From NCBI GenBank assembly GCA_934454145.1, contig CAKSFT010000003.1, positions 186,001-250,000 on the forward strand: a DNA stretch of 64,000 nt, written 5' to 3'. Both the position numbers and the translations under genes were made by a program. This DNA is from an uncultured Clostridia bacterium (GTDB lineage Bacteria; Bacillota; Clostridia; UBA1381). Below the pieces are notes generated by a model. The model had not been told where the DNA came from. It saw only the letters and a list, made by a program, of their open reading frames with translations, and searched no databases. Positions within the stretch are counted from its first letter, which is position 1. The number at the start of each line of letters is the position of its first letter. Shown here piece by piece: positions 7,434 to 15,762 of this stretch.

Positions 7434-7564
7434 AGGCGTATGCCCTGCTCGGCATGGGCAAGTTCAACGATGCAGACGAATATATCGAAAAAGCAAGGAA
7501 AATCAAGCAATACGATTTCAGAATCTATGCTTATGACAACATAAAGGACAGCGTTATATTCTAA
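7401..7564 (+). other. Frameshifted 3' end of the DUF5107/TPR gene
   Basis: Reading one base back at the A7 run gives LTDGYLLKAYALLGMGKFND and on to DSVIF with TAA at 7562-7564, a natural final TPR. An A8 run would restore one frame of 907 residues. This is a one-base deletion, a sequencing error in the homopolymer, or slippage. Confidence 0.7.
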
Positions 7565-7583
7565 CCGTTCCGCGGACATGAAA

Positions 7584-7629
7584 GCGTACTGTATAAAAAG
7601 CCAATCGGCATTTTATACAGTACGCTTTC
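7584..7629 (+). terminator. Strong intrinsic terminator
   Basis: Perfect 15-bp stem (7584-7598 with 7611-7625), 12-nt loop, T-rich tail. It ends the DUF5107 transcript. Confidence 0.85.
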
Positions 7630-7727
7630 GTTTTGGATAAACATTCTGTTTTCACCTAATTACACCGTGCCGCATAGTATGATAATAAGAATCCTTGCGG
7701 ATTCAATTTTTGCGGAGGTGACCATTA

Positions 7728-8510
7728 TTGGACAGTAATGTATTTTCAGCTATGATGCTTACCGTGCTGGCAGGCATATCAACGGGAATCGGGAGCATCA
7801 TAGCTTTATTTGCAAAACGAACCAATACAAAATTTTTATCACTGTCACTCGGTTTTTCTGCCGGGGTTATGCTTTATGTTTCTATGATAGAAATTTTTTC
7901 AAAAGCAAAAGACTATCTGACAGCAGCAAACGGATATACAAAAGGCTATTGGCTTTGTGTTATTGCTTTTTTCGCCGGAATAGTCATAATCGGGCTCATT
8001 GATTTCTTTGTCCCGTCGACAGAAAGCGATATCGGCAGCGACATAACAAATAAAGATAACCACTTAAAGCGCATGGGGATTATGACTGCTTTTGCAATTG
8101 CAATACACAATTTCCCCGAGGGCATGGCGACTTTCACATCGGCGCTCCGCGACCCGCGCCTTGGGATAGCCATTGCCGTTGCCATTGCGATACATAACAT
8201 ACCGGAGGGCATCGCAACATCGCTCCCCATATATTTTTCAACAGGCAAAAAGGGAAAAGCGTTTTTGATATCCTTCCTCTCAGGCATCACCGAGCCCATC
8301 GGGGCTATTGTGGGATATCTCATACTTCGCCCCTTCTTTAACGACACCGTATTCGGTATTCTTTTTTCCGCAATCGCCGGAATCATGGTGTTTATTGCGC
8401 TTGAAGAACTGATACCGATGGCACACGAATATGAAAAAAGCAAAATCACAATCATCGGAGTTGTCATCGGCATGATTGTGATGGCAGTGAGTCTTTTGAT
8501 TTTTATATAA
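7728..8510 (+). CDS. zupT: ZIP family divalent metal transporter
   Basis: 260 residues from TTG 7728 with GGAGGTG 8 nt upstream. It shows about eight membrane spans. The two ZIP metal-binding segments are AIAIHNFPEGMAT (about 125-137) and AIAIHNIPEGIAT (about 150-162), each with the H-N-x-P-E-G signature; EELIPMAHE near the C-terminus is also typical. ZupT-type carriers import zinc, iron or manganese across the cytoplasmic membrane. It stands alone between terminators. Confidence 0.9.
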   Translation: MDSNVFSAMMLTVLAGISTGIGSIIALFAKRTNTKFLSLSLGFSAGVMLYVSMIEIFSKAKDYLTAANGYTKGYWLCVIAFFAGIVIIGLIDFFVPSTESDIGSDITNKDNHLKRMGIMTAFAIAIHNFPEGMATFTSALRDPRLGIAIAVAIAIHNIPEGIATSLPIYFSTGKKGKAFLISFLSGITEPIGAIVGYLILRPFFNDTVFGILFSAIAGIMVFIALEELIPMAHEYEKSKITIIGVVIGMIVMAVSLLIFI

Positions 8511-8515
8511 AATAT

Positions 8516-8552
8516 AAAGAAATGCCACCTGCATAGCGGGTGGTATTTCTTT
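8516..8552. terminator. Bidirectional terminator
   Basis: AAAGAAATGCCACC (8516-8529) pairs with GGTGGTATTTCTTT (8539-8552). A and T tails serve both the ZIP gene and the convergent HAD gene. Confidence 0.8.
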
Positions 8553-8553
8553 A

Positions 8554-9351
8554 TCAATCCATAAGTCCGTCTGCCTTCAATTGACGAATCACGTCCAAAA
8601 CTCCTCGATATGCCATGCCTTCTCCGACATAACCGCCGCCATTTCTGACAATCTCTTTTATGTTGTCATCAGCATTGCCGACACAGGCGCCGACAAACCC
8701 CAATTTCCCGTCAATCATGGAAATATCATTATAGTTATCGCCTATGGCAAGCACCTCCTGTGGTTTTATGCCAAATGATTTTGCCGCCTCAAGCAATGTG
8801 TTGCCCTTGCCGGCTTGTTTGTGATATATCGTTATCATGATTCCGTTGCGGTGTACTGCGGCATCTTTGATATTTTTATCCTTTACAAACTCTTCCATGA
8901 CCAGCATTGCCTTTTGTGCGTCTTTTTCCGCGACATGAATTTCCACCCCAAAATCTCCGTACACCATAAAGTTGTTTATTTTTATATTTTCTCTTTTATA
9001 CAGTGCGATAATGTCATCAAGGTGCTTTGCCAGTACTACATTCAGTGCCATTATCTTTTGTTTTATTTCGGGATTATATCCTTCATTTTCGATATAATTA
9101 TCTTTGTCAATTTTATAGATATATGCCTCACGTGCAATGATATAATTAGGGAACGGATTTGCCCATTCAATACCGAATGACTCCAGCTCTGTCTGAAAAT
9201 TCCAATATACGCGTCCCGATACTATCCCGGCATAATTCCCTTTTTTTATAAACGAATTGAGTTCGTCAATCAGTTCCTTCCCGACCTTATTTTTCTTAAC
9301 CGAGTGGTCAACCAAGGTCCAGTCAAAATCCATTGCAATCATTTTTATCAT
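8554..9351 (-). CDS. HAD superfamily (Cof-type) hydrolase
   Basis: ATG at 9351 is preferred because AAGGAG lies 8 nt upstream; the GTG at 9360 abuts that site. The 265-residue protein carries the HAD motif I DFDWTLVD (nucleophile and acid aspartates), motif II VSGR, and the late motif GDNYNDISMI. The insertion between them makes it a Cof/IIB-type sugar-phosphate or phosphate-ester phosphatase. The substrate cannot be read from sequence. Confidence 0.85.
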   Translation of the reverse strand: MIKMIAMDFDWTLVDHSVKKNKVGKELIDELNSFIKKGNYAGIVSGRVYWNFQTELESFGIEWANPFPNYIIAREAYIYKIDKDNYIENEGYNPEIKQKIMALNVVLAKHLDDIIALYKRENIKINNFMVYGDFGVEIHVAEKDAQKAMLVMEEFVKDKNIKDAAVHRNGIMITIYHKQAGKGNTLLEAAKSFGIKPQEVLAIGDNYNDISMIDGKLGFVGACVGNADDNIKEIVRNGGGYVGEGMAYRGVLDVIRQLKADGLMD

Positions 9352-9452
9352 ATTATACACTCCTTAAAGAATCAAAGTTTTATTTCCGTACATTATATTA
9401 CCATAGATTTTATGTTTTGTAAATAGTTTTATTATGTGCTTTCAGCAAAAAA

Positions 9453-9488
9453 GGCAGTCTGAAAAGCCAATCAGCTTTTCAGACTGCC
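9453..9488 (-). terminator. Terminator of the YcdB/SLH gene
   Basis: A 15-bp perfect stem (9453-9467 with 9474-9488) and a 6-nt loop. A T-run follows on the minus strand. Confidence 0.85.
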
Positions 9489-9519
9489 CCTTTCTCACTT
9501 TTTCATATTTCCTTAAATT

Positions 9520-11541
9520 TTATCTTGAAAGGTAATTATACAGCATAATCACAGCCTGTGCCCTGGTTGTTTCGCGGTTCGGGTTGAAGTTCCCTTCCCC
9601 GTCGCCCGAAACAACGCCAAACGCTGTCAGAATATTGATGTATCCTATATTTTCTGTCACATCTTTATACAATGACGCATATATTCCGGGCAGCTTTGCA
9701 TATTCCTCCCCGCCCATGGCGCGCACCATAAACTTTGCCGCATCAGAACGCGTCAGGGGGGCATCGGGGGTTATGTCCTTATCAAAGAAATTCCCCGGGA
9801 ATGCCGCACATATCTTGTCTGCAGTATAATAATTTCTCAATATCTCCGCATCATTATGATAAAATACTATCGCAAGCAGTGCCATATAATCCTTTTGGGT
9901 GATTGCCTCGTCAGGCCTAAATTCCGTCCCGTCAAAAAATATACCGTATTTTGCAAGCGTTTCGATTTGCTTCTGTGCATAATGTCCGTCGATGTCCGTA
10001 TATTCTCCGCCTTTTTTCACTTCCGCTTCATATCCCCACGCCGATTTTCCCGTAAAGGCGTCAACAACACCTTCTGCAGACAGTCTGTATACAGGGACAA
10101 ATTTCTTTGATGCATAATCGGCAACATAATATATACGGTACTTATCGCCTGCCTTGATTTTGTCAAAGGCCTCTTCTTTGGTGATTATTCCGTCCGGGCT
10201 CGGGAATTCAAGGATATCATAATCAATGTAATAAGAGCGTAGTCTTCCGTCACCGTCAAAGCCCACGTTTATAACATTTTCGTCAAAATTAATTCCGTTT
10301 ACATATCTTTTATAAGTTACATATGACAATTTTTCGGCATCAGTTTCATCTATTTTATATTCAGATGCCTTGTCTTTTGCCAGTTCTGCCACGATTTCGT
10401 CAGCAAGCTTTGTTGCCTGCTCTTTTGACAATTCATTTTCCGATTTGTCAGACTTTTTCCATTTGTTAAAGGTTACTATCTCGCCTGTTTTTGCGTCCAG
10501 ATAGACATATGCGCTGAAACCTGTTTCGGAATCTGTACCATAACTCAAAGCATAAATATATCTCTTGTCATAATAACGATATGTCAGGGACACATAACTC
10601 GGTTTTGTGTTGGCGGCAATGTCAAAGAATCTGCAATTGCTTACAATTTCACAGGCACGTTCTTCCGAAATCAACCCGTCAATTTCTTCAATGTTTTTCT
10701 TCTCAGCCTCAGAAAAACTCTTTTGATTTGAACCGCCCCCGGACGCACCTGCGTCCATTGCCAAACTTTCTTGTTCAGAGATGTAATAGTGTTGCTCTGG
10801 GCTTATTGCCTCGCCCGTGATTGCATCTATGTATTTGTCACTCGAAGAGCCATACACCAGTTCTATCGATTCTTTGTCCTTGTCATATTTTTTTGTATAA
10901 TACAGTTTTACACCAATTTTTGAGTTATAGGCATCTGTTGCGTCTTTTTCGGATATCGCATTTTCCGCGCTTGCAAATTCCAGCCCTGTTGTGTACGAAA
11001 TGCCAAAATGAACTAAATTGCATTTTCCATCAAGTCTTATGTTCCCGACATCGGGCCATACCGGGATTCCGTTTTCATAACGCTGAATTGAAAATACATA
11101 ATTATCACTTCTGAAATTTTCATACAACGCATAATCGCTTACAACCAAGTCCCCCTTGAGGCTCGGATTCAGTTTGTCAACTGCCTCCTGTGCCTTTTTC
11201 AAAGCTTCCGCTCTCGGTGTGCGGTTTATTGAAAACCTTCCGCTTTCTCTCCCGATATCCGGGCCTGTCACGTTGTACAGGGTGATAACTCCGTCACCAT
11301 TGCATGCCACATTCATGTTTTTCCACTCGCCGTCTGTGTGGTCGTCCCAGGAAAAGCCGTAGATTGTCCCATATTCGTCATTGTCTACCGAAGAATTAAA
11401 TTCCGAATATTGTTCTGTGTCCCCCACTCTTTCCTTTACAGATGCAAGGATTTTTTGCATCTCGTCGCTGTTGCTTTCGGCAAAAACTGCCGACGGAGCA
11501 AGCACCGCCATACAAAGTATTGCTGATATAAGTTTTTTCAC
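9520..11541 (-). CDS. Secreted protein with YcdB/YcdC-type domains and SLH repeats
   Basis: 673 residues from GTG 11541 with GAGGAGGGG upstream. The signal peptide MKKLISAILCMAVLAPSAVF ends near AE. Two repeated YcdB/YcdC (DUF4901-like) units occupy about 25-250 and 275-510; each reads like a PepSY-type beta fold with KDATDAYN and YxDAxTGEI signatures. Three SLH-like segments follow, about 510-673 (YTDIDGHYAQKQIETLAKYG, FRPDEAITQKDYMALLA, FNPNRETTRAQAVIMLY). The SLH part binds secondary cell-wall polymer, so the protein is probably held on the cell wall. The function of the YcdB part is unknown. Confidence 0.8.
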   Translation of the reverse strand: MKKLISAILCMAVLAPSAVFAESNSDEMQKILASVKERVGDTEQYSEFNSSVDNDEYGTIYGFSWDDHTDGEWKNMNVACNGDGVITLYNVTGPDIGRESGRFSINRTPRAEALKKAQEAVDKLNPSLKGDLVVSDYALYENFRSDNYVFSIQRYENGIPVWPDVGNIRLDGKCNLVHFGISYTTGLEFASAENAISEKDATDAYNSKIGVKLYYTKKYDKDKESIELVYGSSSDKYIDAITGEAISPEQHYYISEQESLAMDAGASGGGSNQKSFSEAEKKNIEEIDGLISEERACEIVSNCRFFDIAANTKPSYVSLTYRYYDKRYIYALSYGTDSETGFSAYVYLDAKTGEIVTFNKWKKSDKSENELSKEQATKLADEIVAELAKDKASEYKIDETDAEKLSYVTYKRYVNGINFDENVINVGFDGDGRLRSYYIDYDILEFPSPDGIITKEEAFDKIKAGDKYRIYYVADYASKKFVPVYRLSAEGVVDAFTGKSAWGYEAEVKKGGEYTDIDGHYAQKQIETLAKYGIFFDGTEFRPDEAITQKDYMALLAIVFYHNDAEILRNYYTADKICAAFPGNFFDKDITPDAPLTRSDAAKFMVRAMGGEEYAKLPGIYASLYKDVTENIGYINILTAFGVVSGDGEGNFNPNRETTRAQAVIMLYNYLSR

Positions 11542-11630
11542 ACAAAACCCCTCCTCGTTTTTGTTTTTCTATATATAATACTTTTTGAAAAGGCAAAAGG
11601 TTGCATAAGATATTATTTTTTTTATAAATA

Positions 11631-11659
11631 TTGCCATTTTTTTTATTATATGGTATACT
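11631..11659 (+). promoter_or_regulatory. rlmD promoter
   Basis: TTGCCA (11631-11636), a 17-nt spacer and TATACT (11654-11659) preceded by TGG, an extended -10. The start is near 11666, upstream of the MITE-like insertion. Confidence 0.65.
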
Positions 11660-11703
11660 TATATTATATCAAAAGCAAAACAAAAATACAAGAGATTTAT
11701 TAT

Positions 11704-11919
11704 TAGGTAATTGTAAAACTAACGTTTTTCAATTAAAATTTTTGGATAGAAATAAAAAGTTACATACAATTTTAACTTTACGACAGGTTGAAAATTTTTA
11801 TTTCAGCCAAAAATGACGCACATGTCGTCATTTTTGATTACCAATCAGGGGTTGGCACCCCCAATTCCCCCGCAAAGATGCGGTGGGTAATTGTAAAATG
11901 TAAATTTTACAATTACCTA
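11704..11919. mobile_element. MITE-like insertion in the rlmD leader
   Basis: The ends are a perfect 15-bp inverted repeat: TAGGTAATTGTAAAA at 11704-11718 and its complement at 11905-11919. The element is flanked by a direct repeat, GAGATTTATTAT (11692-11703 and 11920-11931), which looks like a target-site duplication. It has no coding capacity but holds internal hairpins: AAAAATGACG/CGTCATTTTT near 11813-11839 and a second terminal-like stem at 11886-11918. Removing it restores a short leader ending in the ribosome site for rlmD. Confidence 0.6.
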
Positions 11920-11946
11920 GAGATTTATTATATAACGGAGATTTTT

Positions 11947-13314
11947 ATGAGCGAACCAAAGAAAAATAATATTTATGAAATCAAAATTGACTCTGTTTCC
12001 TCCGACGGGAGCGGCGTCGGAAGAATTGACGGGTTTACGGTATTTGTTCCACAAACGGTGACGGGCGACGTTGTGCGTGCACTTATCCTGAAAGTGCAAA
12101 AAAATTATGCATATGCCAAATCCCTGGAAATTTTGGTTTCTTCGCCCTTTCGGCAAAACACACCTTGTCCGTATTTTTCACAGTGCGGCGGTTGCAGCCT
12201 GCTGCATATAAATTATGATTATCAATTGGAAATCAAAAAGGGAATCATAGAAAACGCACTCAGGCGCATCGGAAAAACAACACACCCGGTTGACGAAATG
12301 CTGGGGGCGGACAATCCCTATCGTTATCGAAACAAAATGGTTTTCCCTGTCGGCAAAAATTCTGACGGCAAAACGATTTGCGGTTTTTACCGCCAAAAGA
12401 GTCATGACATTGTTGCGCTTGAGGACTGTCTCTTGGGAGATGATTTCAACAACCGGGTCATAAAAACGGTTCTTTTGTACATGAAAAAGTATAATGTCCC
12501 CCCATATGACGAGAAAAATCATAGCGGTGTCATACGGCGTATTTTTACTCGAAAAGGCGCCGTGTCGGGAGAGACCATGGTTGTCATTTCCGCCGCTGCC
12601 GAAACACTCCCCCGTGCCGATTGGCTTGTTTCTGCATTAAATGCAATATTTGAAACGGCACCCAACATAATTTTGAATAGCAACAAAGAAAAAAACAATC
12701 TTGTTTTGGGCAAGAAAAACATTGTCCTCTCGGGGAAAGGCACAATGACTGACAAATTGTGCTGTGCGGAATATGAAATTTCTCCGCACAGCTTTTATCA
12801 GGTCAACCATGCCCAGACAGAAAAGCTTTATAAAAAAGCGCTGGAATATGCCGTACCGCGGCACACCGACACCGTTCTGGACATATATTGCGGTATTGGG
12901 ACCATATCGCTTTATGCCGCAAATTTTGCCGCAAAGGTTGTGGGAGTGGAAATTGTTCCTTCCGCAATAAAAGATGCGAAAGAAAATGCACAGAAAAACA
13001 AAATAACGAATGCAGAATTTTATTGTGCCGACGCCGCACAAATCGTCCCAAAACTTATAGACGCCGGCACATCGCCGGATATTGTGATACTTGACCCCCC
13101 GCGCAAAGGCAGTGACGAAAAAACACTGTCGGCAACAGCACATGCCGCACCCGGAAAAATCGTATATATTTCGTGCAATCCTGCAACTTTGGCAAGAGAT
13201 ATTTGTTTTTTGGAGACCCGCGGATATGCAGTAAAAAAGGTGTGCGGCGTTGATATGTTTCCCAATACAACACATGTGGAGACTATAGTGTTGCTACAAA
13301 ACCGAAATATGTAG
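11947..13314 (+). CDS. rlmD: 23S rRNA (uracil-C5)-methyltransferase, RlmD/RlmCD type
   Basis: ATG 11947 is the expected start (MSEPKKNNIYEIKIDSVSSD) after ACGGAGA; the frame is open further upstream only through the inserted repeat. The 455-residue protein has an N-terminal TRAM domain (to about 60) and an iron-sulfur cysteine set (CPYFSQCGGCS at about 76-86). The SAM-binding methyltransferase core follows: DIYCGIGTISLYAA, then ILDPPRKG and the catalytic cysteine in YISCNPATLARD. It methylates U in 23S rRNA. The 3' end of rumA/rlmD-type genes is a known integration hot spot for Gram-positive conjugative elements, and one begins just downstream here. Confidence 0.9.
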   Translation: MSEPKKNNIYEIKIDSVSSDGSGVGRIDGFTVFVPQTVTGDVVRALILKVQKNYAYAKSLEILVSSPFRQNTPCPYFSQCGGCSLLHINYDYQLEIKKGIIENALRRIGKTTHPVDEMLGADNPYRYRNKMVFPVGKNSDGKTICGFYRQKSHDIVALEDCLLGDDFNNRVIKTVLLYMKKYNVPPYDEKNHSGVIRRIFTRKGAVSGETMVVISAAAETLPRADWLVSALNAIFETAPNIILNSNKEKNNLVLGKKNIVLSGKGTMTDKLCCAEYEISPHSFYQVNHAQTEKLYKKALEYAVPRHTDTVLDIYCGIGTISLYAANFAAKVVGVEIVPSAIKDAKENAQKNKITNAEFYCADAAQIVPKLIDAGTSPDIVILDPPRKGSDEKTLSATAHAAPGKIVYISCNPATLARDICFLETRGYAVKKVCGVDMFPNTTHVETIVLLQNRNM

Positions 13315-13470
13315 AAATCCTTGATTTTAAGCACTTTGTGAAGCATACAGTCTTTAATTCGGAGGGCGATAAATTCCGAAATAAAGAGATAAAAAATTAC
13401 GTTGTCGTAAAAGTAGTAATTGATATGGTGTGTGGGAACACAAAGAAACAGTAAATAAATCTAACTAAAA
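13315..13470. other. Junction between rlmD and the conjugative element
   Basis: No complete gene. One frame runs open from within the rlmD 3' end to TAA at about 13452-13454 and could be a C-terminal gene remnant, but I cannot identify it. The left boundary of the element should lie here. No direct repeat matching the integrase end at about 39.25 kb was found by eye. Confidence 0.35.
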
Positions 13471-13498
13471 AGAGATGTGAAAATGCATCTCTTTTTTT
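13471..13498 (+). terminator. Terminator before the element's first gene
   Basis: AGAGATG (13471-13477) pairs with CATCTCT (13486-13492), followed by seven T. Confidence 0.75.
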
Positions 13499-13516
13499 AT
13501 TTTGGAGGAAACAAAA

Positions 13517-14569
13517 ATGAAATGCCTTATGAAATATGAATGGGTAAAGCTTATGCGATCCCACCTGCCCCAAGGCAAGGGCGTAATGGGCGCTTGGATG
13601 AAGCTTGCCTCCCGTGCAGCATTTCGTAAAGGCATAGCCACCTACTGCGGATACAAAAACGAAGTTTCACCGGGTATGTGGTCAGGCGGTATTGTCGGTA
13701 TTAAAAGTATACTCGGTATAAAGAAAAAATCAGATGCACTTTTAATGCTTGACAAACTATCGGAACTCGGCTATATAAAATATGAGCTTAATTCCGAAAA
13801 TAAAAAGCTTACATATCAGATAACCGATTGGGTTGTAAAATGTTCCGGAGAGGAATGTATGAACGGGACTGTTTACACAACAGACGGATACGGCTTCCTC
13901 TGCCTTCCACGCAATATAACAGAAAGACTTGTATCATTAAATTATAAATTTGAAGAAACAGACGCATGGCTTGACCTTTGGTGCCACACGGTATCAAATG
14001 ATGCAGGCAATGCGTTTTCTTTTTCAGCACCGGTTATTCAGTATGGAAAATACGGTGCCTTACTTACTCTCGAAAACCTCGGCAAACGCTGGAACTGGGA
14101 AAAAACGAAAGTATGGAGATTCTTTCAAAAATACAGAGATGTCTTCACTCTATACAAAATGCCCGGCTCCTACGGCTGCCTTGTGTTTAATAAACTGTAT
14201 CCAACCGATACGGAAACTGCAATACCCTCACACGAGGAAACTGTGCGTATTCTTGAAGAAATACGCATTTGCGGTCGTAATACGCACAAACAGACTTCGG
14301 ATCACGAGCATATCAACAAGCTGATTTGTTGGTACAGCAAAAATATCTGTCAAGCAAAAGCTGATGAACACTGGAATAATCGTGTTGCAGAATCAGCCTA
14401 TATATTACGCGCGTATATTTCTCCGTGTAGGAATTGTAGTATATGTGAATATGACTGCGAAAGAATATTAGATTTATCCATTCCCGTTATTGAAGCGAAT
14501 AACATCCGCGGACCGTGTATACCCGTGGACTTAACAAAATTTGAAAAGGAGTTTTTTGACTATGAATAA
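13517..14569 (+). CDS. Conjugative-element protein of unknown function
   Basis: ATG 13517 is chosen over the in-frame TTG 13502 because GGAGG (13504-13508) lies 8 nt upstream. The 350-residue soluble protein contains a putative winged-helix region at about 55-100 (SGGIVGIKSILGIKKKSDAL, then LDKLSELGYIKYELN). It ends with a CRNCSICEYDC cysteine cluster near residue 316 that may bind metal. It overlaps the next gene by 8 bp. Its place ahead of the transfer promoter suggests a regulatory or replication-accessory role, which is inference. Confidence 0.55.
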   Translation: MKCLMKYEWVKLMRSHLPQGKGVMGAWMKLASRAAFRKGIATYCGYKNEVSPGMWSGGIVGIKSILGIKKKSDALLMLDKLSELGYIKYELNSENKKLTYQITDWVVKCSGEECMNGTVYTTDGYGFLCLPRNITERLVSLNYKFEETDAWLDLWCHTVSNDAGNAFSFSAPVIQYGKYGALLTLENLGKRWNWEKTKVWRFFQKYRDVFTLYKMPGSYGCLVFNKLYPTDTETAIPSHEETVRILEEIRICGRNTHKQTSDHEHINKLICWYSKNICQAKADEHWNNRVAESAYILRAYISPCRNCSICEYDCERILDLSIPVIEANNIRGPCIPVDLTKFEKEFFDYE

Positions 14570-15185
14570 AAAGAATTTATACGAACAGCAGGAAGACATC
14601 ATCAGAAAGCAGTCTGAGGCCTTTATAACCCTGCTTACCCACCGAGGAATACTCGGCGAACAAAGCATTGACGATGAAAAACTACGTAATGCCCGGCAGG
14701 AACGAAAGAAAAACACATATCATAACACGCTCATGCTGCTGAAACACTACCGCACGATTTCCTGGATGCTTGAATGCTTCCCCGATACGATTGCCGAGGA
14801 ATTAGACAGACCGTTTGAAGGCATTGACGAGCTTGTTGACCATATTGATGTCGAAATGTCTATGAACAACAGAAAGCTTGAAAGCAGAATGGCAGGCATA
14901 CAGAAATCGCGTTTATTGCTTGACCGTGTGAATGAAGCTCTGACCGTTCTGAAGAAAAAGCCGAATGACGGTGAAAAACTGTATAACTTGATTTATGAGA
15001 CTTACATTGCGCCGGAAAAACTGTCGCTCACGGATATTTTATACAGACTTGATATGTCGCCGAGACACTATTACAGACTTCGTGAGCAGGCAATCACAAT
15101 TCTCTCAATACGTTTGTGGGCAGCTCCGGGAAAGGATGTTGATTTCTGGTTTGAGATGCTTACTCTTCTGGAGGGATTATCGTGA
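14562..15185 (+). CDS. HTH (sigma region 4-like) protein of the element
   Basis: ATG 14562 with AAAGGAG upstream gives 207 residues. The N-terminal 130 residues are helical and charged. About 145-185 reads as a helix-turn-helix (KLSLTDILYRLDMSPRHYYR, then LREQAITILSIRLW), similar to phage ArpU/sigma region 4-type modules. It is translationally coupled to the gene before it and lies directly upstream of the transfer promoter, so it is a plausible regulator of it. Confidence 0.5.
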   Translation: MNKKNLYEQQEDIIRKQSEAFITLLTHRGILGEQSIDDEKLRNARQERKKNTYHNTLMLLKHYRTISWMLECFPDTIAEELDRPFEGIDELVDHIDVEMSMNNRKLESRMAGIQKSRLLLDRVNEALTVLKKKPNDGEKLYNLIYETYIAPEKLSLTDILYRLDMSPRHYYRLREQAITILSIRLWAAPGKDVDFWFEMLTLLEGLS

Positions 15186-15232
15186 AAAATACTCTGGCAG
15201 AAAATTGGCACAAAATTGGCGCACCGATGCCG

Positions 15233-15261
15233 ATGACAAGCGAATATAAAAGTGGTATAAT
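15233..15261 (+). promoter_or_regulatory. Promoter of the transfer operon
   Basis: ATGACA (15233-15238), a 17-nt spacer and TATAAT (15256-15261) preceded by TGG, an extended -10. The start is near 15268, where a GTCCC/GGGAC hairpin (15268-15282) begins the transcript. Confidence 0.75.
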
Positions 15262-15296
15262 GGTATCGTCCCAAAGTGGGACCGGACATATTCTCC

Positions 15297-15340
15297 GCCG
15301 TTTTTGAGTTTTCCCCCAAAACTTGAAAGCGGCTTTTTTT
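15297..15340 (+). terminator. Leader terminator (attenuator) of the transfer operon
   Basis: A 16-bp stem (15297-15312 with 15318-15333) has three G-U pairs, a CCCCC loop and a run of seven T. It lies between the promoter and the first transfer gene, so most transcripts would stop at about 73 nt unless antitermination occurs. Confidence 0.7.
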
Positions 15341-15372
15341 ATGCCGATTTTTGAAGAAGGAGGTAAATTGAC

Positions 15373-15729
15373 ATGGTAAAACTCAAAAAGATACGGGATA
15401 AGCTCTGTCTTATGTATTGGTCGGCGGTTGCGGTTATATCCGGAACTATGATTTCGGTTCAGCCTGTTATGGCAGACACAATCTGGAACCGGTTTTCCAC
15501 CATCATGAAAGATGTATACGGACAGATTGTTGCCATCAGCACCATCGTTGCTGTTACCGTTGCGGCAATAGCATTGGTCGTCCGAATGGTATCCCGAAAC
15601 CAGCGTGCCGTTGATGAAGCTACCGCTTGGCTGAAGCGTATTGTAATCACATGGATTATTCTTAACTCTTTAGGCTTTGTGGTAACTTACTTGCAACCCC
15701 TAATTTCCGGCGGTAACTACAACGGATAA
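15373..15729 (+). CDS. VirB2/TrbC-like pilin candidate
   Basis: 118 residues from ATG 15373 with AAGGAGG upstream. A signal-like hydrophobic N-terminus ends at PVMADTIW. Two hydrophobic spans follow (IVAISTIVAVTVAAIALVV at about 49-67 and IVITWIILNSLGFVVTYL at about 90-107). The size, topology and first position in a type IV secretion operon match VirB2/TrbC-type subunits. Sequence support for the family is weak, so the call rests mainly on context. Confidence 0.5.
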   Translation: MVKLKKIRDKLCLMYWSAVAVISGTMISVQPVMADTIWNRFSTIMKDVYGQIVAISTIVAVTVAAIALVVRMVSRNQRAVDEATAWLKRIVITWIILNSLGFVVTYLQPLISGGNYNG

Positions 15730-15762
15730 GTAAAATCATGTCAAGGACGGAGGTGATAAATA

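Noticed and set aside
15182..15307. 41-codon GTG frame in front of the transfer operon
   Set aside because: It contains the extended -10 promoter and runs into the leader terminator, so it is explained as regulatory DNA.
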